Of a stretch of 51,268 nt of DNA, positions 36,709 to 45,046 are shown piece after piece. The stretch is from an uncultured Gemmatimonadota bacterium (GTDB lineage Bacteria; Gemmatimonadota; Gemmatimonadetes; Longimicrobiales; Longimicrobiaceae): the NCBI GenBank assembly GCA_902805735.1, contig CADCTW010000130.1, forward strand, positions 1-51,268. The letters run 5' to 3'. Position 1 is the stretch's first letter. Each line of letters starts with the position of its first letter. The notes below the pieces were generated by a model that ran no database searches, was not told the origin of the DNA, and saw only the letters and a list, made by a program, of their open reading frames with translations. Both the position numbers and the translations under genes were made by a program.

Positions 36709-37788
36709 TCAGTTCGCGAGCTTGGCCAGCGCCGGCTCTTCCACCTCCGCCAGCGACACGTCCAGCTTCGCCTCGTCCAGCCAGGCGACCAGCTTCTCCA
36801 GCCCCGCCTTCCACGAGGTCTCCGGGCGCCAGCCGAGCACGCGCTCCAGCTTGGAGGTGTCCGACACGTAGACGCGCTGGTCGCCGGGGCGCCAGTCGGC
36901 CATGGTCACCGGGACCTCGGTGCCGCTGATCTCGTGCAGGCGGTCGATGACACCGCGCACCGACACGGCGTTGCGCTTGCCGCCGCCCACGTTGAACACC
37001 TCGCCGGTAACCTCGTCGATGCGGTCCATGGCCAGGCGCATCGCCCGCACCAGGTCGTCGATCCACAGGATGTCGCGCACCTGCTGGCCATCGCCGTAAA
37101 TCGTGAGCCCCTCGCCGGCGCGAATGGCGCGGGCGAAGTGCGCCACCCATCCCTGGTCCTCCGTGCCGAACTGGCGCGTCCCGTAGATGCAGCTCATGCG
37201 GAACACCACCGTGCGCAGCCCGAAGATGCGGGCGTAGTCGTGCACGTACTGGTCGGCCGCCCCCTTGCTGCACCCGTACGGCGAGTGGAAGTCGAGCGGC
37301 TGGTCCTCGGTGACGCCCGCGCGGCCGTCGGCGTAGCGGTAAGCACCGTCGGCCAGCTCCACCGTCACCTCGTCCATCCCCCCGTACACCTTGTTGGTGG
37401 AGGTGAAGAGGATGGCCGGCGGGTTGAGCATGGTGCGGGCGGCCTCCAGCACGTTGAAGGTGCCCATGATGTTGGTGCGCAGGTCCAGCCCCGGGTCCAG
37501 CAGCGAGGTAGTGACCGCCACCTGCGCCGCCAGGTGGAACACCTGCTTGCTCTCGCGGACCAGGGCGCGCATCCGCGCCGCGTCCGCCACGTCCACGTTC
37601 TCGATGCGCACCCGGTCGCCGTGCGTCTCCTGCAGCCAGGCGGCGTTCAGGCGCACCCCCGCGCGGGAAAAGTTGTCGGCCACGATCACCCGCTCCCCGT
37701 CGCGGAGGAGGGCGTCGGCCAGGTTGGAGCCCACGAAACCGGCCCCGCCGGTGATCAGCACGAAGTCGCGCGTACCCTTCTTCATCAT
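36709..37788 (-). CDS. SDR epimerase, CDP-paratose 2-epimerase-like
   Basis: A 359-aa extended short-chain dehydrogenase. NAD-binding GGAGFVGSNLAD (14-25), catalytic Ser/Thr in TSTNKVYGG, and the YxxxK motif as YGCSKGA. The segment SCIYGTRQFGTEDQGWVAHF closely matches the RfbE/CDP-paratose 2-epimerase subgroup (recognised from memory), suggesting interconversion of a 3,6-dideoxyhexose or related nucleotide sugar. Nine bases separate it from the next epimerase upstream. Confidence 0.9.
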   Translation of the reverse strand: MMKKGTRDFVLITGGAGFVGSNLADALLRDGERVIVADNFSRAGVRLNAAWLQETHGDRVRIENVDVADAARMRALVRESKQVFHLAAQVAVTTSLLDPGLDLRTNIMGTFNVLEAARTMLNPPAILFTSTNKVYGGMDEVTVELADGAYRYADGRAGVTEDQPLDFHSPYGCSKGAADQYVHDYARIFGLRTVVFRMSCIYGTRQFGTEDQGWVAHFARAIRAGEGLTIYGDGQQVRDILWIDDLVRAMRLAMDRIDEVTGEVFNVGGGKRNAVSVRGVIDRLHEISGTEVPVTMADWRPGDQRVYVSDTSKLERVLGWRPETSWKAGLEKLVAWLDEAKLDVSLAEVEEPALAKLAN

Positions 37789-37797
37789 CCCCCTCCC

Positions 37798-38925
37798 CTA
37801 GAGCGTCAGTCCGCGCGCCGCGAGCTCGGCGGCGTGGCTCTCCACCTTGTCTTCGGGCCGCTCCTGCTCCCTCAGCCACTCCACCAGCTCCTCCATTCCC
37901 GCCTCGAAGGTCACGCGGGGCTCGTAGCCGAGCACCTCGCGCGCCAGCGAGATGTCCGCGTAGCAGTTGCGGATGTCGCCCACGCGGTACTTGCCCGTGA
38001 GCTGCGGCTCCACCCGCACCCCCATCACCCCCGCCAGCGTCTCGGCCACTTCGCGGACCGACACGGCCCGCCCGCTCCCCAGGTTGAACGCCTTCCCCAC
38101 GGCGGCTTCCTCCTCCGCCGCCAGGAGCAGCCCCTGCACGATGTCGTGCACGGACACGAAGTCGCGGCGCTGCTCGCCGTCTTCGAAGATCATGGGCGGC
38201 TCGCCATTCAGCAGCCGCGCGCTGAAGATGGCGGCCACCCCGGTGTACGGGTTGGAGAGCGCCTGGCGCGGGCCGTAGATGTTGAAGAACCGCAGCGCCA
38301 CGCTGGGGATGTTGTACGCGGCGCCGATCTGCAGCACCATCCGCTCCTGGTCCGCCTTGGTGAGGGCGTAGATGGAGGTGGGGTCCAGCGGCTTCCCCTC
38401 GTCCGTAGGCGCCGGGGCCAGCGGCGTGCCGTCCGCGTCCAGCGGCTCCCACTGCTGCGCGCGCAGCCGCTCCACGGTGCGGATGGGGGCCTGCCCGTCC
38501 GACCCGTCCGGCCGGCGGTAGCGGCCCTCGCCGTAGATGGACATGGACGAGGCCACCACCAGCCGCTCCACCCCGCCCCGCTCGTCCACCAGCGACTGCA
38601 GGAGGTGCGCGGTGCCCAGGGTGTTCGTTGCCGTGTAATCCGCGATCTGGTACATTGACTGCCCCACACCGACCGCCGCGGCAAGGTGATAGACCACCTC
38701 CACGCCTTCCAGCGCGCGGCGGACCGCGTCGGCGTCGCGCATGTCGCCCAGGCGGAACTCGGCGTCGTCCGGGACCCAGGCGGGGCGCCGCTGCTCCGGT
38801 CCGTGGACCTGCGGATCCAGGTTGTCCAGGATGCGCACCCGGTGGCCGCGCGCCAGCAGCGCGTCCACCAGGTGGCTCCCCACGAAACCCGCCCCTCCCG
38901 TCACCAACGTCGTCCGAGCCGACAC
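37798..38925 (-). CDS. SDR epimerase/dehydratase, dTDP-L-rhamnose 4-epimerase-like
   Basis: A 375-aa extended SDR with GGAGFVGSHLVDALL (10-24), the catalytic Ser in ASSMSIYGEG, and the Y-x3-K motif in YALTKADQ. An insertion of about 45 residues between SIYGEG and the YxxxK motif is typical of a subgroup that includes rhamnose/talose 4-epimerases. With the downstream epimerase it likely makes an unusual deoxysugar for the adjacent transferases. It is divergent from the glycosidase-like gene with only 18 bases between starts. Confidence 0.88.
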   Translation of the reverse strand: MSARTTLVTGGAGFVGSHLVDALLARGHRVRILDNLDPQVHGPEQRRPAWVPDDAEFRLGDMRDADAVRRALEGVEVVYHLAAAVGVGQSMYQIADYTATNTLGTAHLLQSLVDERGGVERLVVASSMSIYGEGRYRRPDGSDGQAPIRTVERLRAQQWEPLDADGTPLAPAPTDEGKPLDPTSIYALTKADQERMVLQIGAAYNIPSVALRFFNIYGPRQALSNPYTGVAAIFSARLLNGEPPMIFEDGEQRRDFVSVHDIVQGLLLAAEEEAAVGKAFNLGSGRAVSVREVAETLAGVMGVRVEPQLTGKYRVGDIRNCYADISLAREVLGYEPRVTFEAGMEELVEWLREQERPEDKVESHAAELAARGLTL

Positions 38926-38943
38926 TCAACACCTCCGGTAGCG

Positions 38944-39840
38944 GTGATCACCTCGATCAAGATCTGGAACGAGCCCAACAACCTTTCCCACTGGGACTTC
39001 CTGCTGGACCCCGGGTGGGAGGTCTACGCCGACATGGTGCGCCGCACCTCGGCCGCGCTGCGCGGCGCCGGGTGGGACCGCCCCCTGGTGCTCGGCGGGA
39101 TCTCACCCATCGACGCCGGCTTCCTGCGCCGCATGCGCGAGCTGGGGGCGCTGGACGCGGTGGACGTGCTGGCCCTGCACGGCTTTCCGCTGGATTGGAA
39201 CCTGTGGCCCGTGGAGGAGTGGCCGGCCCGCATCGAGGCCATCCGCGCCGAGTTCGGCAAGCCCGTGTGGGTCACCGAGACGGGCGTCTCCTCCTTCGCC
39301 AGCGAGGCCACGGCTTCGTGGGGGCTGCGCCGCATGCGCACCCTGCTGGCGGGGGAGCAGGTGTTCTGGTACACGCTGCTGGACCTGGCCCCCGTGTACG
39401 AGGCCACCACGCGCCACAAGCGCGCGGAGGGGAGCTCGTACTTCCGCCACTTCCACTTCGGCCTGCTGCGCTGGGACGGCACCCCCAAGCGGGCGCTGGA
39501 GTCGTGGAACCCGGAGTTCGGCATCTGCCAGTGGTTCCAGTACAACGACGAGCGCGCGCTGGAGCTGGCCGTCCGCTGGTTCGAGCGGCTGGGCGTGCGC
39601 CAGGTGCGCACGGGCCTTTCCTGGGCCGAAAGCCACATCCCCGGCTACGAGCGCTGGTTCGACCGGGTGATGCGCGCGCTGGAGCCCTTCGACGTGTGCG
39701 TCACCCTGTGCTTCACCCCGGGCAGCGTGGGGCTGCGCCCCGACCACACCTCGCCCCCGCGCGACGTGGGCGAGTTCGCCCACTTCGCCGTGCGGATGGC
39801 GGAGCGCTACGGGGCTCCGGTCGCCGCGCCGGCGCCCTGA
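38944..39840 (+). CDS. Glycosidase-like TIM-barrel protein, apparently circularly permuted
   Basis: A 298-aa protein. It opens at once with VITSIKIWNEPNNLSHWDF, whose NEP motif is the acid/base site of clan A glycosidases and normally lies mid-protein (after strand 4). VWVTETGVSSF at about 100-110 supplies the likely nucleophile Glu. After about residue 190, QYNDERALELAVRWFERLG, VRTGLSWAES, VTLCFTPGS and FAHFAVRMAERYG look like strands 1-3 of the same barrel, which normally precede the NEP motif. Proteins with this order exist as a family, as far as I recall. The GTG at 38944 has no clear Shine-Dalgarno sequence. It belongs to the glycan locus. Confidence 0.8.
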   Translation: MITSIKIWNEPNNLSHWDFLLDPGWEVYADMVRRTSAALRGAGWDRPLVLGGISPIDAGFLRRMRELGALDAVDVLALHGFPLDWNLWPVEEWPARIEAIRAEFGKPVWVTETGVSSFASEATASWGLRRMRTLLAGEQVFWYTLLDLAPVYEATTRHKRAEGSSYFRHFHFGLLRWDGTPKRALESWNPEFGICQWFQYNDERALELAVRWFERLGVRQVRTGLSWAESHIPGYERWFDRVMRALEPFDVCVTLCFTPGSVGLRPDHTSPPRDVGEFAHFAVRMAERYGAPVAAPAP

Positions 39841-39850
39841 ACAGACGGTC

Positions 39851-39943
39851 TCACACAGAGACACAGAGCCACAGAGGGAGATGGGAAGGACGAAGGGAAG
39901 TCCTTGCCATTTCCTCTCTCTGTGGCTCTGTGTCTCTGTGTGA
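39851..39943 (+). repeat. TCACACAGAG palindrome, variant with matched arm changes
   Basis: Left arm (39851-39876) has GAGCCACAGAG where others have GAGGCACAGAG; right arm (39918-39943) has the complementary CTCTGTGGCTC. The 41-base loop holds its own small hairpin (AAGGAC/GTCCTT). It starts 10 bases after the glycosidase-like gene stop. Confidence 0.92.
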
Positions 39944-39998
39944 GCCTGCTGTTGCCGTTCCCGGCGAAGGAGCCCGAAACGTCCCGGCCGCCGGGGGA

Positions 39999-40277
39999 TC
40001 ATCCGACCGATGGCGAGAGGCGGGCTTCGTACTCCCCGGCCCACCGGCCGAGGCGGTTGTCCACCTCGTCGGCGTACACCCCGGCCACCAGCCGCTGCGC
40101 GAGCCGCACCCCAAGGCGCAGCTCGTGCGTGCAGCGGGCTCGTTCTTCCTCTCCCGCGTCCAGCTGTTGTGCGGCTTCCATCTCCAGCGCGAAGGCGAGG
40201 CGGTCGAGGTCGGTGAAGATGCGGCCGCGCAGGGCCGCGGCCTCGGGGGCCTCGTTCGGGGGAGGTGAGCTCAGCAT
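39999..40277 (-). CDS. Small helical hypothetical protein
   Basis: A 92-aa frame with a plausible all-helical composition (LRGRIFTDLDRLAFALEMEA, then VRLAQRLVAGVYADEV). No Shine-Dalgarno sequence is evident before the ATG and no family is recognised. It lies alone between repeats, so it may be real or a chance frame in GC-rich DNA. Confidence 0.5.
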   Translation of the reverse strand: MLSSPPPNEAPEAAALRGRIFTDLDRLAFALEMEAAQQLDAGEEERARCTHELRLGVRLAQRLVAGVYADEVDNRLGRWAGEYEARLSPSVG

Positions 40278-41055
40278 GCGGAGCGGGGTTGGTGTTGATC
40301 GGGAACCGCTCTCCAGGCCCGTGCCTGCGCCATTGGGCCTCTAATTGCATGCCCCCCGGAGCAAGGGGCGTGCCGTGGAATGTAGATGAAGAAGCTCGCG
40401 GTGGCCCGTGAAACGCGGTCGCGAACGGCTACTTTCAGATCCCGACTTTCTGTTGCGGGCACCGCCGGCGTTCGCCGGAATGGGTCTCGCTCCGGCGGGC
40501 GGCTGGCGGGGCGCGGAAGGGGGCCCTCACCCCCCCGACCCCCACTCTCCCGATAACGGGAGAGGGGGGCGCATCTTCTGTGTCTGCGCGACGTTGCGGG
40601 ATCGTTCCCACGGCGGAGGCACGATGTAGGGGCGCGATTGCTCGCGCCCACCCCGTCCCGCGCTCTTTATGGCTGACCGCGGCGCCGGCCCGTCGCGGGC
40701 ACCCCGCCTGGCTGCCCGTGCCTGCCGCGCGGACTGACTCCGCGCGTCGCTCGGCTCCTTCGGCACGCGAGCCCGCTTCAGCGGGCTTCCCGTCGTTCCA
40801 GACGCGGGATTCATCCCCCGTTTTTGCGTGCCCCGCCGACCCGCCCGGACCATCCGTGTTGCGCCCAGGCCGGCGTACGTGCGCCGGAATGGGTCCATCC
40901 ACGCCGCACAAATAACCCGCCGCGCTGGACGCCCGCAATCGTCCCGGGCTTGGGGCCCGCGTGCCCCGCCCGTCGCCCAAATCCGCTCGCGGCTTGCGGC
41001 CCCGCGCGCCCCATCCGTGTTGCGCCCGCCGGACGCACCATCCACCCGCCCGCGT
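40278..41055. other. Gene-free repeat mosaic
   Basis: A 778-base stretch with no gene that I can support. It contains a third copy of the AGGGCCCTCACCCCCC element (40521-40571), a GTAGGGGCGCGATTGCTCGC element near 40627, a half copy of the CCCGCTTCAGCGGG element (40767-40800), and the words CATCCGTGTTGCGCCC (near 40849 and 41013) and GCGCCGGAATGGGTC repeated or nearly so. Confidence 0.7.
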
Positions 41056-42474
41056 TCACCCCGCCGACGCCGTGTCGCCGACCGCCGAGGGGCGGCCGGA
41101 GCGGCTCCATTCGGCCCAGTCGCCCTGGAGGTGGTGGACGTCGGTGAAGCCGCGGGCGCGGAGGAGGGAGATGGCGACGCCCGCGCGCGCGCCCGATTGG
41201 CAGTGCACGATGAGCGGACGGTCGCGGGGGAGCTCGGAGAGGCGCCCGGCGAGGCGGCCCAGGGGGACGTTGCGGCTCCCGGGGATGTGGCCGGCGGCCC
41301 ACTCCGAGCCGTTGCGCACGTCCACCACCTCCGCCAGCCCCTGCGCGCGGCGCTCGTCGGCCTCCGCGGGAGTGACGCGGTGCAGGATGCCGGCGGCGCG
41401 GTGCTTGTCCGCCCAGGCGTCCACCACGTCCGGGGTGCCGTAGCCGCCAGGGGCGTCCAGCCCGATTGCGGCCAGCGCGCGGACCGCTTCGTCCACGTGG
41501 GATTCTTCCGCGACGAGGTAGAAGGGCTGGTCGTAAGGGAGCACCGAGCCGGCCCAGGTCGCGAAGCTCTTGCCCAGCGGCACGCTCAGGGTGCCGGGAA
41601 TGTGCTGGCGGGCCCACTCGGCGGCGGGGCGCGTGTCCACCAGCGTCGCGCCTGCGGCCAGCAGCTCGTCCACCTTTTCCGCGGAGAGGCGCGGGGGCCG
41701 GCGGTGCTCGCCCAGGAGCGGGGGCCCGTCGCGGTTGATGCGCTTCATCTGCGCGAAGTACATCGGCGGCTCGGGCTGGCCGGCGAGCACCTCGGCGGCG
41801 AAGGCGTCCTCGTCCGTGTGCTGCAGGGCCCAGTTGAACCGCGTCTCGTACCCCAGCGTGGAGGTGGGGATGGCGCTCAGCGCCTTGCCGCACGCCGACC
41901 CCGCCCCGTGCCCCGGCCAGAGCTGCACGAAATCCGGCACCTCCGCCTTGAAGCGCCGCAGGCTGCGGAAGAGAGTGCGCGCCCCCGCCTCCATCGTCCC
42001 CGCCAGGTTCGCGGCGCGCTCCAGCAGGTCGGGCCGCCCCACGTCGCCCACGAACACGAAGTCGCCCGTGAAGACGCCCATCGGCGCGTCGGCGCCGCTG
42101 TCGGTGACCACGAACGACAGGTGCTCGGGGGTGTGACCCGGCGTGTGCATCACCTGCACGCGCACGTTGCCGATTTCGAAGCGGTCGCCGTCGTGGAGCA
42201 GGGTGGCATCGTAGCCGTAGCTCCAATCCGCCCCGCCCTCACCGGAAAGCAGGAGCCGTGCGCCCGTCCTTTCCGCGAGCTCGCGCGCGCCGGAGACGAA
42301 GTCCGCGTGGATGTGCGTCTCGGTGACGTGCGTGATCTTCACCCGCTCCTCCTCGGCGGCGCGGAGGTACGGCTCCACGTCGCGCGCGGGGTCCACCACC
42401 AGCGCCTGGCCGGAGCAGCCGACGAGCCAGCTCGCCTGGGCGAGCTTGTCGTCGTAGAAGCGCTTGAGGATCAT
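41056..42474 (-). CDS. MBL-fold hydrolase with two rhodanese domains
   Basis: A 472-aa cytosolic protein of the persulfide dioxygenase/CstB-like type. The metallo-beta-lactamase domain (1 to about 250) has THIHADFVSG (metal-binding His/Asp), HTPGHTPEHL and FTGDFVFVGDVGR. Two rhodanese domains follow (about 265-360 and 375-460). Only the second has an active-site Cys (VHCQSGARAG); the first has FYLVAEES instead and is probably non-catalytic. Likely oxidises or transfers sulfane sulfur for sulfide detoxification. Confidence 0.9.
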   Translation of the reverse strand: MILKRFYDDKLAQASWLVGCSGQALVVDPARDVEPYLRAAEEERVKITHVTETHIHADFVSGARELAERTGARLLLSGEGGADWSYGYDATLLHDGDRFEIGNVRVQVMHTPGHTPEHLSFVVTDSGADAPMGVFTGDFVFVGDVGRPDLLERAANLAGTMEAGARTLFRSLRRFKAEVPDFVQLWPGHGAGSACGKALSAIPTSTLGYETRFNWALQHTDEDAFAAEVLAGQPEPPMYFAQMKRINRDGPPLLGEHRRPPRLSAEKVDELLAAGATLVDTRPAAEWARQHIPGTLSVPLGKSFATWAGSVLPYDQPFYLVAEESHVDEAVRALAAIGLDAPGGYGTPDVVDAWADKHRAAGILHRVTPAEADERRAQGLAEVVDVRNGSEWAAGHIPGSRNVPLGRLAGRLSELPRDRPLIVHCQSGARAGVAISLLRARGFTDVHHLQGDWAEWSRSGRPSAVGDTASAG

Positions 42475-42555
42475 GGGCGCCTTGCGGGGTGGAGGGGGCG
42501 GTGCCGGCGGACGACAACCTACAAAGATGAACCCCGTTGCGCGAGGGCAGCGGGG

Positions 42556-43134
42556 TCAGCGGCGGGTCGGGAGGAAGATGGAGCCCCCGTGCTCGTCGGG
42601 ATCGGCGCGCGTCAGGAGGATGGCGAGCGACTCCAGGGCCGCGAAGACGGCCGCGGCGAACGCCACCCGGAAGTGCCACTCGTGGAAGCGGCTCGTGGCC
42701 AGCAGCACCACGGCCATGGTGTAGGCGAGGAAGACCGCCACCTTGGCCGAGTACAGGTGAAGGTCCACGAAGCGCCGGAAGCGCACCCACGCCACGCCCA
42801 GCGTGAAGAGCGCCAGCGCCGCCCAGCCGAGCAGCGGCGCCGCGTGCTCCTGGAAGAACGTGGGGCGCAGGATGAAGAGCCACGCCACGGTGGAGGTGGC
42901 CAGCAGGTGGTCGGCCAGCGAGTCGGTGCGGCTGCCGACCTCGGTGGTGCACCCCATGCGGCGCGCCAGCGGCCCGTCGATCAGGTCCGTGGCGAACGCC
43001 GCCGCCAGCCCGTACCCCAGGAGCCGGTCGTGCCCCTGCATGGCCACGGCCCAGAGCACCGGGATCGAGGCCAGCCGCAGCGCGGTGAGCAGGTTGGGCG
43101 GCGAGCTGAGGTATTCGCGGAGGGCGACGAGCAT
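42556..43134 (-). CDS. CDP-alcohol phosphatidyltransferase family protein
   Basis: A 192-aa membrane enzyme with the family signature D-x2-D-G-x2-A-R-x8-G-x3-D-x3-D, seen as DLIDGPLARRM then GSRTDSLAD (about 49-74), and about five hydrophobic helices. It transfers a phosphatidyl group from CDP-diacylglycerol to an alcohol such as glycerol-3-phosphate; the exact product cannot be told. The start is the ATG of MLVALREYLSSPPN; upstream in-frame sequence is repeat. Confidence 0.92.
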   Translation of the reverse strand: MLVALREYLSSPPNLLTALRLASIPVLWAVAMQGHDRLLGYGLAAAFATDLIDGPLARRMGCTTEVGSRTDSLADHLLATSTVAWLFILRPTFFQEHAAPLLGWAALALFTLGVAWVRFRRFVDLHLYSAKVAVFLAYTMAVVLLATSRFHEWHFRVAFAAAVFAALESLAILLTRADPDEHGGSIFLPTRR

Positions 43135-43145
43135 CAACGGCAATC

Positions 43146-43172
43146 TCACACAGAGACACAGAGGCACGGAGA
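43146..43172 (+). repeat. Single left arm of the TCACACAGAG family
   Basis: TCACACAGAGACACAGAGGC then ACGGAGA with no matching right arm, 11 bases upstream of the phosphatidyltransferase start. Confidence 0.75.
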
Positions 43173-43214
43173 ACCACGAGACGGACGGCGGCCACACATC
43201 GCCACGCACCGCAT

Positions 43215-43345
43215 CGCCGGGGGTTGAAACCCCCGGCTGGAGGAGCGGGAAGCCCGCTGAAGCGGGCTCCGGATCCTGACCCATGCGAGCCCGCTTCAGC
43301 GGGCTTCCCGTGGTCCCAGCGGGGGGTTTCAACCCCTCGCGGCGG
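43215..43345. repeat. Nested inverted repeat (CCCGCTGAAGCGGG family)
   Basis: Outer hairpin-forming CCGGGGGTTGAAACCCCCGG, then GGGAAGCCCGCTGAAGCGGG facing its complement GCCCGCTTCAGCGGGCTTCC, then GGGGTTTCAACCCC. The same architecture recurs at 49857-49987, and a half copy at 40767-40800. It lies between the phosphatidyltransferase and DUF456 genes. Confidence 0.88.
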
Positions 43346-43356
43346 CACGGGCGAAC

Positions 43357-43860
43357 CTAGAAGACGGCGGCCAGCAGGGCGATGGCGAGCACGGCCACGC
43401 CGATCCCGGATTTCACGGCGGTGGCGACCAGGCGGCCGACGAAGGCGCCCCAACCCACGCGAACGGAGCCGCGCCACTCCCCGCGGTGGCTCATCTCCAG
43501 CGCGGCCGCGCCCACGAACGAGCCCACGAACGCCCCGATCACGCTTCCCACGATGGGGATGGGCACGCCCAGGACGGCGCCCGCCAGCCCGCCCAGGATC
43601 GCACCCCACGCCGCCCGCCGGCTTCCGCCGTACCGCTCCGCGTAGCGCCCGCCCAGCACGAACTCCGCCACCTCCGCCAGCGCCGCGAGCGCCGCGGCGA
43701 AGAGCACGGTGAACAGGCTCACGTCCTGGAACCCCGTCGCCCACGCGAACGCCCCCAGCGCCACCACCTGCAGCCAGATCCCCGGCAGCCCGAACGGGAT
43801 CAGCAGGAGCCCGGCCACCTGCGCCAGCACCAGCAGCGCGACCCGTATCTCTGCTCCCAA
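43357..43860 (-). CDS. DUF456 membrane protein
   Basis: A 167-aa, very hydrophobic protein with about four helices and glycine-rich GGLAGAVLGVPIPIVGSVIG (residues 90-109), which marks the DUF456 family (function unknown). The start is TTG, preceded by GAGAGGAC at good spacing; part of that Shine-Dalgarno region is the end of a repeat arm. Confidence 0.88.
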   Translation of the reverse strand: MGAEIRVALLVLAQVAGLLLIPFGLPGIWLQVVALGAFAWATGFQDVSLFTVLFAAALAALAEVAEFVLGGRYAERYGGSRRAAWGAILGGLAGAVLGVPIPIVGSVIGAFVGSFVGAAALEMSHRGEWRGSVRVGWGAFVGRLVATAVKSGIGVAVLAIALLAAVF

Positions 43861-43865
43861 AAGTC

Positions 43866-43895
43866 CTCTCCCGGTGTCTCCGTGCCTCTGTGTGA
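43866..43895 (-). repeat. Single-arm TCACACAGAG-family copy at DUF456 start
   Basis: On the minus strand it reads TCACACAGAGGCACGGAGAC then ACCGGGAGAGG, starting 2 bases after the pilT stop and ending just before the DUF456 start. Confidence 0.8.
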
Positions 43896-43897
43896 GA

Positions 43898-45043
43898 CTA
43901 GTAGTAGGAGCGCGTCGTGGCCCCGGAGCGCCCGTCCAGCATGTTCATCTTCAGTTCGAAGTCGCCCGGGTTGGTGGCGGCGGCCTTGGCGACGCCGAAG
44001 TCCACCTTGTCTTCCTGCACCAGCTCCATCAGGCACTGGTCGAAGGTCTGCATCCCGTACGTGGCGCGGCCCTCGGCGATGTGCTCTCGGATCTCCTCCA
44101 CGCGCGCCGGGTCGGCGATGCAGTCGCGGATGGTGCCCGTCACCACCATCACCTCCGCCGCCAGCACGCGCCCCTTGCCGTCCTTGGCCGGGAGGAGGCG
44201 CTGCGAGACGACGGCCTGCAGCGACTCGGCCAGGCGCAGCCGGGCCATGGGCTGCTCTTCGGGGGGGAAGGTGGCGACCAGGCGCGAGATGGTGGACGCC
44301 GCGTCGCGCGTGTGCACGGTGGAGATCACCAGGTGCCCCGTTTCGGCGGCCTTCAGCGCGATGTCGATGGTTTCCGCGTCGCGCATCTCGCCGATCTGGA
44401 TGACGTCCGGGTCCTGCCGCAGCGCCGCGCGCAGCCCCACGCGGAAGGAGTCGGTGTCGATCCCCACGTCGCGCTGCGTGATGGAGCAGTTGACGTCGCG
44501 GTGGAGGAACTCGATGGGGTTCTCCAGCGTGACCACGTGGCGGCGCATGGTCTGGTTCATGTGCCCCAGCATCGCCGCCTGCGTGGAGCTCTTGCCGGAG
44601 CCCGTGACGCCCGTCACCAGCACCATCCCCCGCTCGTTGGAGGCGATCCTGGCCAGCACCGGGGGGAGCCCCAGCTCTTCAAAGGTGGGGATCTCGATGG
44701 GGATCACCCGCATCACGATCATGAAGCTCCCCCGCTGGCGGAGGATGTTGACGCGGAAGCGCCCCACGCCGGGGATCCCCCACGAGCAGTCGTAGTCGTT
44801 CAGCTCGTCGATGTTGGCGCGGTCGCGCTCGCGCGGGATGAGCTGCAGGGCGATGGCGCGCGTCTGCTCGGGGCTCAGGCGCTGCTTGGTGAGCGGGACG
44901 AGCGCCCCGTGGATGCGCGCGCGGAAGACGTCGCCGGCCTTGATGTGCAGGTCGCTGGCCCCGCGCTGCACCGCGGTGTGGATGATGCGCCCCACGGCTT
45001 CCTGGAAGTCGCCGGCCGGCGCGCCCTGCGTCATGGTGTCCAC
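43898..45043 (-). CDS. Type IV pilus twitching ATPase PilT/PilU type
   Basis: A 381-aa secretion-type hexameric ATPase that powers pilus retraction from the cytoplasmic side. An N-terminal domain (SDLHIKAGD, about 30-38) precedes Walker A VTGVTGSGKSS, the Asp box (QDPDVIQIGEMRD), Walker B-type Glu and the His box in LVISTVHTRDAAST. The C-terminus keeps the ATYGMQTFDQ motif typical of PilT. No other pilus genes are near. It is three bases after the hydroxyacid dehydrogenase gene, so the two are probably co-transcribed. Confidence 0.94.
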   Translation of the reverse strand: MDTMTQGAPAGDFQEAVGRIIHTAVQRGASDLHIKAGDVFRARIHGALVPLTKQRLSPEQTRAIALQLIPRERDRANIDELNDYDCSWGIPGVGRFRVNILRQRGSFMIVMRVIPIEIPTFEELGLPPVLARIASNERGMVLVTGVTGSGKSSTQAAMLGHMNQTMRRHVVTLENPIEFLHRDVNCSITQRDVGIDTDSFRVGLRAALRQDPDVIQIGEMRDAETIDIALKAAETGHLVISTVHTRDAASTISRLVATFPPEEQPMARLRLAESLQAVVSQRLLPAKDGKGRVLAAEVMVVTGTIRDCIADPARVEEIREHIAEGRATYGMQTFDQCLMELVQEDKVDFGVAKAAATNPGDFELKMNMLDGRSGATTRSYY

Positions 45044-45046
45044 GGC

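Noticed and set aside
38686..38943. Upstream extension of the glycosidase-like gene
   Set aside because: That part of the frame is antisense to the conserved N-terminus of the epimerase and shows no barrel motifs.
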